DNA from: Neolentinus lepideus HHB14362 ss-1
Taxonomy: Eukaryota; Basidiomycota; Agaricomycetes; Gloeophyllales; Gloeophyllaceae
Assembly: GCA_001632425.1 (NCBI GenBank)
Contig: KV425556.1
Location: 389,597 to 453,596, forward strand
Direction of reading: 5' to 3'
Length of the DNA stretch: 64,000 nucleotides
Shown here piece after piece: positions 45,816 to 57,237 of the stretch (within the stretch, counting starts at the first letter, position 1; each line of letters starts with the position of its first letter). The notes beneath the pieces are model-generated. The model was not told the DNA's origin. It was given only the letters and a program-made list of their open reading frames with translations, and made no database searches. The position numbers and the translations under genes were made by a program.

Positions 45816-47957
45816 CTACCGACGTTTGGATTTCTCTCGTGCCTCGGCATGTTCCCGCCATTGTCCGCCCTTCCACCACACAAGCAGGATCAGGCCCTCG
45901 GTGACAACGAGTAGTCCAGCCCACAGAGAGTAGAGACCGCCCTCGCCGATTGCATTATCCTTGATCGAAGTTTTGTGAGTGATAGACATGGAGCAAGAAG
46001 GACAGCCATTACTTACCAAAGGCACGGCAACCTCTGTGGCCACGAAGGCCAATACACCGCGGAACATGCTGTTGCATGCAACGGCTGTGGAAGAGCGCCC
46101 CACGTTTGCATCTACAATGTATGCCAGAGTACTGGTGTATATGAATCTACAGGACTGAAGTGAGGATACAACGGGTTGGAGATGAGTAGGAGCACCGACA
46201 TGGAGCTGAACCCGCAGAAGAATAACGCAACACAGACAGCAGCAATATGCACGTGCTTCTGCACCAGCCATCCGTACGCAACACAGGCCAGCGGTAGGAC
46301 GATCATCCCGGGCTTGGTGCTCTCCAGTCGCATCTAAACATTTTTTTAGTTCGCCGGAAAGTAGGTGTACTGTATGAAATGCTGACTTCCGCGTAACTAC
46401 TACCTCCCTTCCTGGTCTTGAGCCGCCTGAACACCCAGTCGGACCACCGCCCGCCGAGGACACTGCCGCATATACTCCCTATTACACAACGGGTCATTCA
46501 GTTTGCGCTTACTCCAACCATTATCCTGTAGGACGTACCGATACCATATGCCACGAGTACTAGTCCAATTTTCAAGGCGTTGTATCCATATATAGATGAG
46601 AGGTTGCGCGAGCAAGTGTAAGAGATGCAGTAGTTGAAGCCGAAGATGAGACCTAGATCATTTGGTGAGCTCAGCACAGATCCAGAAGACAAACCATACC
46701 AGAAGCAGTGAGAATGGCTGCGTTATTTCCACGGCGCATCACCAATGATATCGGAGGGAATGGATTTATGTCCAGGAATGATAGCTTGATTTCCTTCATC
46801 GGAGGAGGCGCAGGCGGGGAATTCTGGGCTTCCAAGTCCTTCTTAGTCAACTCCGGAGCGGCATCCACAGCATCTCCTTGCTTAACCAGCTCCTGCTTGG
46901 CGCTTTTCTCAGGCGGAACTACTGTAACCTGACTAGACCTCTTCGACGCCAACATTGCCGCTTCTTGTTCTCTTGTACGCCTCCTCAAAACATTCTGATA
47001 CGTCAAGCTGCGCTCGCGCCTGAACGTGTCAGAGAATAAGAACAAGAATGATATCAAGTTAATCCCGCCGAAGATGGTGAGGAACCAGAAGCTCGCGCGC
47101 CAGTTGAAGCCTTGCGTAAGCCCGCCTCCGAGAATGGAGCCTACAGACGGTCCGAGGAGCGGCGCGGTGTAGTAGACACCCATCATTGTACCACGTTCGT
47201 GGGGTTCGTAAATGTCTGCTAGGGTAGCGGCGCCGATAGAAATGACCGCGCTCGAGCTGCCGATTAACGCGATGATACCCAAAATATTGAGTCACTGTGA
47301 CTGTGCAGGAGAGAGTCGACGAACCCCAAAGCTTGCAGACAGCGCATTCCAATCACAACACGAATGCTTTTAGCCGTGGCAACGCATATACTGCCAACAG
47401 TATACAAGGTGATCGATGTGATGTAGACGACCTTGTTTTCGAATATCAGCTGAATTGCTGCTAATAGAACGTTTATCCTCACCTTTCTCCCCTTGATTTC
47501 GCTAATAGAGCTCCATAGCAGGGGAATTACACCTTGCAGGAGAATAAACAGGGAAAGGGTCAAACTGATCTCGGAATTATTCGCATTAAGGTCAACCTCT
47601 ATGTCATGAATAGATGCTGGACACTGCCTTTAAGATCCTGCCTTCGACTCGTCTGAGACAGAACACTCACGATTGTATATGTTAGATCCCAACCCAGCGA
47701 TTATGGACGCTCCTGATATGATGCACAGAACGGTCATCTGTGGCTGCCTATCAGTATGCGCGGATGACTTGAGGCAATCATTGGACCTTTCTAGCTTTTG
47801 ACCATTTTCGGGGGTCATTTTCGACATAAACATGCTCTATGTCAGGCTGGCTAACTTCTGTAGGCTCTATGGGTGTCGCGGCGGGTGCTGGTACACTCTT
47901 CTCGGGCGACTCAATTGTGACCGCTACCGATGCGTCCTGGCCTTCCACCGTTGCCAT
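45816..47957 (-). CDS. MFS transporter, DHA1 drug:proton antiporter type
   Basis: Twelve-helix exporter of the major facilitator superfamily. ATG 47957 opens 'MATVEGQDASVAVTIESPEK', with 'VENDPRKWSKARK' just before helix 1, a pattern common in fungal DHA1 members. It then splices to 'MTVLCIISGASIIAGLGSNI'. Next are 'EISLTLSLFILLQGVIPLLW' and the loop motif 'SSISEIKGRKV' (G-x-x-x-D/E-x-x-G-R-R/K-like). 'AATLADIYEPHERGTMMGVY' and 'APLLGPSVGSILGGGL' are motif C-like antiporter features. A long charged central loop ('LKQGDAVDAAPELTKKD'-like) precedes the second half ('FGFNYCISYTC', 'YGYNALKIGLVLVAYGIG'). It ends 'QWREHAEAREKSKRR'. Substrate unknown. It lies about 1 kb downstream of the A-T-R enzyme on the same strand and could export its product (inference). 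Confidence 0.86.
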
Positions 47958-48043
47958 AATTTCCAGAAAATGTCGTAAATTCGTTCCAGAGTCGTCGAAG
48001 GGACATGAACACGAGCAAAGACTTCAATTCTCGATAACATGAG

Positions 48044-48379
48044 TCAGTATCTATGTGGGTATAGACCTCGGCGAGCGATGCTGCCGTTTATTCGGCACGA
48101 GACGGCTTGCGTCTGTGGGAATCCTCCTATCAATATAGAAGTACTTCGGCTTATTTCGGCCTTGGGTGGCGTACTTTCGTTCAGACTCTCTTCTACCATA
48201 CCGTTCAGACTCAAAGCTTTGAAGTTTCCTTGCTGCATAGCCCACCACAAGCAGTCTCCACTACTTCCAATACGTTTATCGCGTTTTCGCGCAAAATATA
48301 AGCCTTGGGGAGCGCTTTGCACCAATACTGCCATCATCCTCAGTGCCGCCAACCTCGCATCAGGATCATATAGGATCAT
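48044..48379 (-). CDS. Hypothetical protein, 111 residues
   Basis: Uninterrupted frame from a true ATG ('MILYDPDARLAALRMMAVLV') to a stop just upstream of the MFS gene. The first 60 residues are plausible protein ('SAPQGLYFARKRDKRIG'), but no domain is recognised. It may be a small gene, an upstream exon or chance. Confidence 0.25.
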   Translation of the reverse strand: MILYDPDARLAALRMMAVLVQSAPQGLYFARKRDKRIGSSGDCLWWAMQQGNFKALSLNGMVEESLNESTPPKAEISRSTSILIGGFPQTQAVSCRINGSIARRGLYPHRY

Positions 48380-49006
48380 TCTCCCCCTTTTAACACTAAT
48401 GACTCATTTTAGAGGCCGTCTTGTGCTTTGAGCAGGTTTTATGATTGCTCACATGCACACCGGTAGCTCATAGAACCCGGATTACAATTATGTGACCTTC
48501 GTCGAAGTAAATTAGGAACTCTTCAACGGTTACAATTGCGCAATCACTTGGTCAAGTCACAGATGTCCGCTCTTACGGACCGATAGGCGGCAGATGGAAA
48601 TAGTTCAATGTACTCTATTATTGCGACCATCCGTCGGTCCGAATGGGAAACACTAGTCCTAGAATAAGTAAATGGACGCCATAACTCGAAGTACTGCATG
48701 CAGCAAGAATACTCACAGAGTCTCGTACGTCCTAGAAGATCCACAATTGTTTACTCCCATAAGTTCAGTAATAACTGTGGACGTTCAACCGTTAACAGTA
48801 ATGAGATCCCAGCACACTACTTGCGTTGCCGGATTTCCTCATGATGTCAATTAAATCCGCATCAGTCCCGCAACAGCCTTATGTACCGGTAATGCACGTC
48901 ACATATTATGCGGAGCCCGGACACCAGGCAGACATCTATGCAGTTAGGAAGATTACAGGACTACGTCATTAAGCATTACCTACGGTACTGTATTACCAGA
49001 CAAAAT
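48380..49006. other. Spacer downstream of the A-T-R gene
   Basis: 627 bases, AT-rich, short frames only. Confidence 0.3.
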
Positions 49007-52000
49007 CTATGCAAAGAATCCCTTTCTATTCCAGTACGTGATCCACCTTTCCGCATCCTCAACACCGAGCTGTGGTGCATCACGCAACGTCGCACTAACA
49101 GCCTGAGCTTTCTGTGTGGCAAACCGAGGCATACCTCCGGCCTCCATATCAGTCTTTCCCGAAGCGCGGATCGCTTCATCCGCTTGGGCCATGCTCTGGA
49201 AGAACTGCAATAGCTTGATGGCCGGCTGTATGAATATCCTGTCAGATGGATGTCCTACTGGAGTAAGAGCTACCCACGATGGCTTTGATATCGCTCTCTG
49301 TAGCACCCGCAGCCTTCTTCTCCAGCCGCGTTATCCATTGTTTGAACGGCACGAGCGGCAATGGCTCGCTTTTGCCGTGGTCAACAACCTTGACAAGGGC
49401 TGCTCGAACACCTTCCATAAGGCTTTTCCACGGCACAGGATGCGGGTGGAGGACATTGAGGGCAGAGGATGGACGTTTCCCTGCGAACGCAGCATCGAGA
49501 ACGGTTTGGGCGACTACTTCTGAGGTTATCCACGTTGTCACCTGAAGGCCGCACGTATTCAGCGAAAGAAGGGAAGTAGATTTATGAGAATACTTACGCC
49601 TTGTGCGTCTGGCAGACAACCGAGGGATCTGCTCGACTTGACAAAAATGGGTACCCAGTCGGTCGTAGCCCATGAACCATCTGGCCTGCCGCCGGCAACT
49701 TGCCCAATCCTCAAAGACGACGTCTGCATCCCACGTTCTGCCGCCTTCACGAGTAGCTGGATAGGAAGTCAGCTCTAGTATGTCCAGAGAATCTCTCGAG
49801 GCAACTTACCTGCTCCGAAACGAATTTGCTCTCGCCGTACCCTGCGCCGACAGCCACGTCCACAGGTAAATTCGACTCTTCCGGGAACTCGCCCTTCTCC
49901 CGATCCCAACCTTGAGAAGTACCGATGGACGACGTGAAGACGAAACGGAAGTTCGAGCCGTAGGGGGATGTGAGCCCCAGGTCAATGAGATTTCGCACAC
50001 CTTTGATGTTCGGTTCAAACGAAGAAACCGAGAGATTGAAGTCTAGCCTCCAGGCGTTGTGAATGACTTGCGTGCAAGTGGTCCGTAACTGGTATTGGTT
50101 GTTAGCACGGGTTGAAGAAACGACATCTCTTATTCACAGCGCACCTCTTCATAAAGAGCACTGTCGAGGCCGAGATTGTGGCTTGACTCCTCACCCTCCA
50201 CCAGGACGAGCTTGGAGGACTGCAGAAGGTTGACTGGTAAGCCTCGATCTTCGAAGGCTGCCCTCTGCCGCTCGGCAAGTGTCGCCTGCGACGACTTCCG
50301 ATTGAATGCGTATACACGCCCAACCTTCTTATCCTCAAGCAACATCCACAACATGTACGATCCTAGACCACCCGTAGTGCCTGTGAGGAGTACGGTCGAC
50401 TTTACTGGAAGGGGACGGGCCGCGCTAGCACCCATAGCGGGCATATCCGCAGAGTACTTCACGATCAACTCCTCCATAACCGCGGCATGGGAGCGCTCTG
50501 GCACACGGCCGCCCGCCTCAGGAGATATGAGATTGCGGACAGCTGCAACCAAAGCGCGGACAGTGTTGTTCGCAAACACGAAGTTCTGTGACACAGCCGC
50601 AGCGGCAATTTTAACCGTAGTGTCCTCAGACGACCTCAGCGCGCCGATGATGCGGTTCCGAAGGAAGGTGGCGCTTAGACTAATCCAAGGAGTTCAGTCG
50701 ACGTATGAATGAGAAAAATCTCGGTGAGACTCACCTGTCAAAGCCTTGAGCAAAGAGGTCGACATCAGGCTCAAGCTTCTTCCCGTGGCTCGTCGAGTTG
50801 ATGTCCTGAGCTTGTAGCATAAGCCATTCTTCCAGGTCGGCAGTCTCCCAGCTCTTCGGAGGCTCGACATTTTCGCCCCGGCTCGATTCGACGCTCTCGT
50901 AGCTGCGCAGTGCGTCAGCACACAACAATAACCCCAATACAACAGGGGCACTCACAGCTCATCAATTTCTTTCGCATAAGCGGCGATCGTCGATTTCCTG
51001 ATGACAGTGCCCTTGGCCGCACGGTGCATAGGCTTGTCGGATGCCGTGACGAGGATCATCTCCTTGAATATGCGGCTGAAGGCCGGGGAGTCTTCATTAG
51101 CCTCTTCGACGATGGGCCTGAAAGAGTATATATATGAGCGCAATTACGGTCAGAATTTCTCAACACCGACCATATCATATTCCGGAATTCGGCCAAAGCT
51201 GCCTCGTTGGCTGGGTCGATGGCATATTCGGGTCTTGGTTCGATAAGGATTCCGACTTCGTTGTGGCCACGACCAAACATCATAGCTCCCGAGACGAGCG
51301 GCGACGTTAGGATCTTCCCTTCCATAGGGCCAGGAACAGTCTTCTCCCCTGTATCCGTAGTCTATTAAGATGTCCATATGTAATCTGGAGTGATGCTTAC
51401 CAGAAGCAAGAATTATAACATCGTCAACGCGTCCGACACTAGAGATTCGATATTAGTGATTCACAGATCAAACTTCCTCTGACACCAGAGAGTACGTACA
51501 TCTTCCAAAGCCCCTCCTTCGTAGGATGCTTTTCGAAAAGGTCCGAAGTCGCATAGCCAGGGACGTCCGGGAGATTATGAATCAGCAGAGGATGATACTC
51601 GCTGTGCTGTTTTCCACATATTCATGTAAACCTCAAGATGAAGGAGGGCTAACAAACATGCCACACGTACCAATACTTGTAGCTCGTATTTTCCGTCGTC
51701 GTGCGGGGCCATACGAACTGGGATGTCCCGATCGAATGCCAAGTACTCCCAGTCCATAGGACCGGCTAGATCTTGAGGCGGAATAAAGTAGGTGACAGAG
51801 CCAAATTCGGTGCCTCCGTAGGTCGACTGAATATGGACGCCTCTTGATACAACCTTGTTTCCTATCTGACGGGACAAGGGGCCACCACCAAACATCTGAC
51901 AATGCATTATGGGCTTCCATGGCGGGCGCATATCGGTCTGCTGCAACACTTACCACAATTTCCATCTCTGCCAAGAAGGTGAGAGCGTCTTCAGATTCTG

Positions 52001-53083
52001 ACCATAACTGTGCATCGTAGGTGGGTTGTCAGTACATCCACGTTATAGCGAGGGTTTTCGAGAACGTACCTCTAAGAAAGTCGGCACGCAGATGACAGCG
52101 TTGGCCTTTACTCGCTTCAGTCCTTCCAGTGTGTTGTCCGGACCAGGAACGACAGGAAGAGCGGGGTACTTTGGCTTGAACAGGCCGATACTGATACCAG
52201 CAACCAAGGGCACAAATATTTGGAAAGTCATGCCCATCATGTGGAAGGCTGGCAGAGCCAATGCACCGAACCTCAAGTGTTTGGGATACCTGGACATCTC
52301 CACTCCTAGAGCTGAGGATACGAGGTATTATTAGCGACGATCTCCACACCAACACCAACACTATCTGGTACTCACCTCCGCTATACCAGCCCAACAAAGT
52401 CTTGTTCGTCTGAGGGATCGACTTTGGGAATCCAGTAGAGCCAGACGAATGCATATACATGACGATGTCTTCGGGTTTAGAGTTCGTCAAAACAGGATAG
52501 GGCGTGAAATGATCGTGAACGGTTTCGCGACCAAGACGCGGGAAAGCGTCATAGAGCGAGGGAAGTTCATCAATCTGCAGTTCATAGTCTATGGCCGAGA
52601 ATTCGGCCTTGATTCCAGAGATGAGTGAGCCAAGTGAAGCCGAGGTCGTGATTAGGCGATGGCAGGACGTCTTCTGCAGCATGTGGCATACTGCAGCCGG
52701 CGAATTACGGTTTGACATAGGATATGGCTATGACACGACCGTTAGAAGTACACTGATATTCAAGCGGAGAGACGCACTATTAGACCGGCCCTCATTAAGG
52801 CCACTATAGTCGTAGAATACATCAAGGTGTCACAGTTGGCGATGATGCCCACCGCTTCCCGCTTTCTAAAGTCAAGCTCGGGGCGTAGTATATGAGCTAC
52901 GCGGTGAATGGCACGGGTCCATTCCAAGTAAGTAATGTGCGTAGGCTCGCCGTCGGGAGCGTCTGAAGGGAAGACCGCGTAAGTGCGGTCAGGATTTTGT
53001 TGGAGGCGGAAGTCGACGAGTTCCGCAAGACCAACGGAGCCGTCAGAAGGAGGAAGAGTCCACTGAGATTGAGACGAAGACAT
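49007..53083 (-). CDS. NRPS-like adenylation-thiolation-reductase (A-T-R) enzyme
   Basis: Multidomain carboxylic acid reductase type enzyme: activates an acid with ATP, loads it on a phosphopantetheine arm and releases it reductively. ATG 53083 opens 'MSSSQSQWTLPPSDGSVGLA'. A-domain motifs in order: 'VMYMHSSGSTGFPKSIP' (A3), 'GALALPAFHMMGM', 'QSTYGGTEFGSV' (A5), 'GLWKMVGRVDDVIILASGEK' (A8) and the A10 lysine region 'RAAKGTVIRK'. The carrier serine is in 'LFAQGFDSLSATFLRN', where the DSL is formed exactly at a splice junction (donor GTGAGT, acceptor GATTAG). The reductase has the NAD(P) loop 'VLLTGTTGGLGSYMLWML', 'FVFTSSIGTSQGW', the catalytic 'GYGESKFVSEQ' (YxxxK), 'LRIGQVAGG', and ends 'ERWITYWNRKGFFA'. 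There is no condensation domain. It resembles basidiomycete NRPS-like reductases; the substrate (aryl, alpha-keto or amino acid) is not readable by eye. All essential motifs look intact. Confidence 0.92.
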
Positions 53084-53154
53084 GATAGATGTTTAGTGTG
53101 TTCAACGATACAGAAATGTCGCGAGTGATGCCGAGTTACGCTCACAGCGCGAAG

Positions 53155-53162
53155 CTTTTATA
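53155..53162 (-). promoter_or_regulatory. TATA box of the A-T-R gene
   Basis: The minus strand reads TATAAAAG about 72 bases before the start codon, a good core-promoter match. Confidence 0.5.
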
Positions 53163-54046
53163 GCTGCGTACAACAAGCATGACACGGCTACACTCGCGTT
53201 ATGGCATAGTGATAGGGTCGCCAGGTTCGGCATTCAACTATCGGATCGCCCTCTGTCAATCAGTCTGGGTGGTAGTGTGCCGTACCGTAGGCGGCTGCGT
53301 CATGATCGCACGCGGGTTTCTTCGTCCCTAAGTGATGCATGATGTTACTTACATGGAAAGCTTTCATAGACTCTATGACCGAGATTTTGTTACTCTGGTA
53401 ATCTTGAATGACCGATCTGTGCGCTAACTTCGGTCGTGCTTTCTTCGAATGCAGGGGTGCTTCATCTTGGCTTCATCCAACCTCCGACGTCCAACAGTCG
53501 GACCCGGGCCAGTGTGAGGTAGCAAGTGGCTGTAATTTCCATGGGGCACAGGCATCTATGTATTTCTTGGCCCTGTTCTAACATATCATGCATACTGAGT
53601 AACATACATTTGCCACAGTTACTCTAGTGATTCCTAGAACCTCTCGCGATGTAAAGCTGCTCCGGGTCCAACTACTCTGTCGGGCTGCTGCGCAAGTGAT
53701 CCTACGAATAGTGTTTGAAAAAGAAGCACTCGACTTTCGTACGAGCCCATCGCATTCGCAACCGCTGCGCCTCCGTAGGAGTAGACATCCAAAATACATT
53801 TAACTTGTGGCGTCCAGCGCTTACCTACCAGGCTAGACCTGACATAGCTTAGCATGTTTACAAATCACACCAGAACTGACGGCTCTACTTCGAAGAAAAG
53901 GTACGATAGGAAGTTTCATCGTCCGAAATGATGAATACTCAGGTCCACTGCCCGTTGGCAAACGCTCCGTGAGAAGCAAGAGCATTGATTGAGATCACCG
54001 TGAATAGACGGCTGACGTGAGAATCTCAGCAACGGCTTCCCTAGCT

Positions 54047-54088
54047 GTAAGTTTGTGAAGTTCTTCGGACCCGCCTGCATCGGTGAAA
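54047..54088 (+). repeat. Short direct repeat, copy 1
   Basis: About 42 bases beginning GTAAGTTTGTGAAGTTCTTC, matching copy 2 at 54284 at roughly 33-35 positions. Most differences are transitions. Confidence 0.6.
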
Positions 54089-54283
54089 CGCACTCGAGTT
54101 GCAGGGTTAAAACCGATGAAAAGTCGACGAGGGTCGATGTAGTTCCGATATTAAGCCAGGGTCAGAGTTCTGCGCTTTGGCAACCCGTGAGACGACTGGG
54201 ATGGTCCGCTGCTGTGGATAATCATACTCCCGACTTGCTAGATCGGCGCAGACCAGACACCGCAAAGTTAACCACTGTGCGGT

Positions 54284-54325
54284 GTAAGTTTGCGAAGCTC
54301 TTCGAACCCGCCGGTCTCGGCGAAG
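54284..54325 (+). repeat. Short direct repeat, copy 2
   Basis: About 42 bases beginning GTAAGTTTGCGAAGCTCTTC, 237 bases downstream of copy 1 in the same orientation. The matched block ends in CTCGGCGAAG versus ATCGGTGAAA in copy 1. Confidence 0.6.
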
Positions 54326-55611
54326 CCTGCTGCATCCACAGTCCCATTTGCAAGTCAGCAACCTATTTTTGAACTTCCACTTCGGCCACTGGAGAAGATG
54401 ATGCCTTGCATGATCCGCTGGCATCAGATTGAAACCAGTCAGCAGCACCCTAAAACAATGCTTAGTGGTGCATACTAAATGCGTCGAATCTGACGTTCGT
54501 TTCAACGATGAGTGCAAAAGAGTGAGAATAAGTATTTGTAAGCTCACAAGTTGAAGGCGAGGGTCAAATCCGTGCCGTTCCAAATACACCTCCTGGTGCC
54601 ACATTGTACAAAAATGGCTAACGTGGCTGTGTCCTTTAATGAAAAGAATCCCACGACCTCAGTGCCGCCCACGCGATCTTTAGACTCGTTTTTCGTGCTT
54701 GTCAACTTTAGTGCAGAAATCGCACGTTAGAATTCCAATATAAGGACATTTCCATTTTTTCTCATAGTCTGTAGCAAACATTTTAAGTTGAAAGACTATG
54801 ACTAGCAACGATGAGTCGATGACATTGACTCAAGATGAGCATGTGTGTACCTTGCTGAGATGTACATGTGGCCTAATGCTCGTCTGATATGCAGAGATTA
54901 ACATCCCAAAAACGGGTTTTTTTTGTACCATAGGAATAAGTATTTGGACAACCAACCGAGGCCAGAATTTCATGTCAGATTCACATACGTTCATATGTCC
55001 CTTCAGCGCCAGCTCGAGCGTGTATTTTGAACGTCAAGTCAAATCCATCTAGTAATGCTTCTTAATTTGATAATATTCTCACTTTCGAACTGCCAGGATG
55101 CAGACTAGCTATACGGCACGGAAGTCTGGAAGGCTGCGCCACATTAATGCCCACTAGTTGGCGTTGGATCGGCAAAAAGAAAGAGATAAAGGCAGAGAAC
55201 AAGAAATGACATAAATAAAATCCAAGTAGTACGAACTACGTGCAGCACGAAGGAGTTCGGCGACACTCCATGTGAGAACCAGCTCCCCAGCTCGGCGGGA
55301 GGTACAATTATCGGGATGATGGTCGACGTTTATCGGGACATTGCTCACATTTGAGTGATTTAGTGGAATAGTTACCTTTTTTGGGACATGCATTTTCTCT
55401 GTGCTCTGAGTAGCATACAAATCCACCACGATATAGATGTGGCATGTGGCATGTGGCCGTTGCCGGAACGGCTGCGATCACGTGTCTCAGGCGCGTCTTG
55501 GTGGCGCATAGCTATAGGCTGAGGGTTGCCTTCCAGCTTTCTTCAGCTCACCTATAATTCTCCGGGATCCCTATTACACGACTTCTCTGGACAGGAGCAA
55601 GCTTCAACGCA

Positions 55612-56976
55612 ATGGAAGTAGATTCAGAGATGACCGAGTCACCGTCATACACGATTCTTCGTATCAAACGTAAAAGGAACGAGGAACCGCTGGATGCTCT
55701 GGGTATGCTCTTACTACTTACGGGCTGTGCTGATTTCAAACCAGTTATAATTTTAACTTGATGCTTTGTAGTTGTCGAAGCCAAAAGTCGTCGCAAAAAG
55801 TCGAAGGCTGCTGTCGATCTCTTCCAGTTTGCAGAGACAGTAGAAGGAGACGCATGGGCAGACGCGAGGCGGCAGAAGGAACTCCAGGTCAGTTTCCAGA
55901 GACGTCGTAGGCTCCTCTCAAGAAGAGGCGTTTGACTCCTTCCAGGATCGTATCTCTGCACTCGCACAACTCCCTGTGGATGAACGTCCGGCTCCGGCAG
56001 CGCTCGCTACAGCGCCAGGACAGCTCTCGCGCCAAAGTTCCGCCAATCCACGGTACACTATCGTCCAGAAGGACGTGCCAAAGGAGGAACCGCACACACA
56101 GCACCCGACATCTCCGTACGTATCTCATCTTGTCCCGACCGAATCCATGCCACGTAGTTTATTGAATTCGTTAAGGCCGCGAGTCATACCACACAAAGAA
56201 CTGCGCAACGCGACCCCTAGTTTTATGCTCCTCGATGCTGTCCCGTCTGAACCAAACCTCGCGAATATTACTGCGGATTCGGAGATGGAGAACTTCCTCC
56301 CCATGCTCAAAGACTATCTCAAAGGTGCGCGTCTTGCGAGCGCATTCACAATCCCGCCTTCACCCCTTCATCTATTTACCTATAAGTGAACGATATCTCT
56401 CTTGCCGACCCGCCGTCTGCTCCAGCGCCCAGCGTACCGACGAGCGCCAGCACGGTCAGCATGACAAGCCTGACTGACACCTCCTTGTCGTCGGACCTGC
56501 AAGAAGACGGGGACTACGTATGGGACGTATTTTACCGCCGCGCAATTACGCAGAACGAGTGGAACAAGATCGCGAACTTCGGAACTTTGTACGTTATGCG
56601 CCCGCCCTCTACATGTTCAATCACGAATGTTCTTTACCTCTAGGATCGGTCTCCCTCCATCATTGAATGATCCTAACGAGTCTGACTCGGAGCCGGAGCC
56701 CGAGGACGAGGATGACGAGGATTCTAACGGTAAGTGCATGATTATGCCTTGTGCGTCTGCTTGCGACTCACGAGCTTTGTAGCGGAGGATTATTACAAGA
56801 ACGACTACCCCGATGAAGAGGACTCGGAATCGGATGCCAGTGGTAAGCTCGAAGCCTTGGTACGTCCCGATGAATTCATGGAATCTGACCGGCAAGCAGA
56901 TATGTTCCATGAGGCAGCCTCCGATGTCACCTCGGATTACGACGACGCTGATGAGGGTGACCATGACTGGAGGTGA
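55612..56976 (+). CDS. IWR1: Iwr1-type RNA polymerase II nuclear import factor
   Basis: Iwr1 binds assembled RNA polymerase II and carries it into the nucleus. ATG 55612 opens 'MEVDSEMTESPSYTILRIKR' followed by 'KRNEEPLDAL', the basic N-terminus expected to carry the nuclear import signal. Short introns join 'VEAKSRRKKSKAAVDLFQF', 'LAQLPVDERPAPAALATAPG', 'ATPSFMLLDAVPSEPN' and 'DSEMENFLPMLKDYLK'. The Iwr1 domain is clear: 'DYVWDVFYRRAITQNEWNKI', then the acidic 'SEPEPEDEDDEDSN', then 'AEDYYKNDYPDEEDSE'. The acidic C-terminus ends 'DYDDADEGDHDWR'. The matching plus-strand frames are short because exons are short. Convergent with RRP6, 261 bases apart. Confidence 0.93.
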
Positions 56977-57237
56977 ACATATAAAAGACGATTTCCATGG
57001 CTGGCACAGAAGGAGCTTTGACCCGCAATAGACTAAGACATCATGGCATATGGATACCTCAAGTCTTGTAGCATTACATGGATTTCCCTTCAAAACTTTG
57101 TGTATTATGATGCAGTCGCGACGGTAGTAATCAATAAATAACACGAACGCATAGGCTGCCGAAGCAATATTACGATGCAATGGAGGTATGGCACGCACGA
57201 ATGGTACATCAACCCGACTCATGCAGTCAAATGGTAA
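56977..57237. terminator. Shared 3' region of Iwr1 and Rrp6
   Basis: 261-base convergent spacer. An AATAAA within 'atcaataaataac' near 57130-57141 could serve as polyadenylation signal for the plus-strand gene. This is a motif match only. Confidence 0.3.

Larger units (their letters stand above)
53163..55611. other. Gene-poor spacer
   Basis: 2.4 kb between the divergent A-T-R (minus) and Iwr1 (plus) genes. It holds a pair of short direct repeats at 54047 and 54284 and a few short frames without support. Several stretches look decayed, but no family could be named. Confidence 0.4.

Noticed and set aside
53634..53855. Minus-strand frame containing 'ILDVYSYGGAAVANAMG', faintly like a helix of fungal amino-acid transporters
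   Set aside because: Only one short resemblance, with no adjoining helices found on either side; too weak to call a pseudogene.
54107..54604. 165-codon minus-strand frame in the gene-poor spacer
   Set aside because: No motif, no plausible promoter, and it includes the repeated 42-base blocks; treated as chance.
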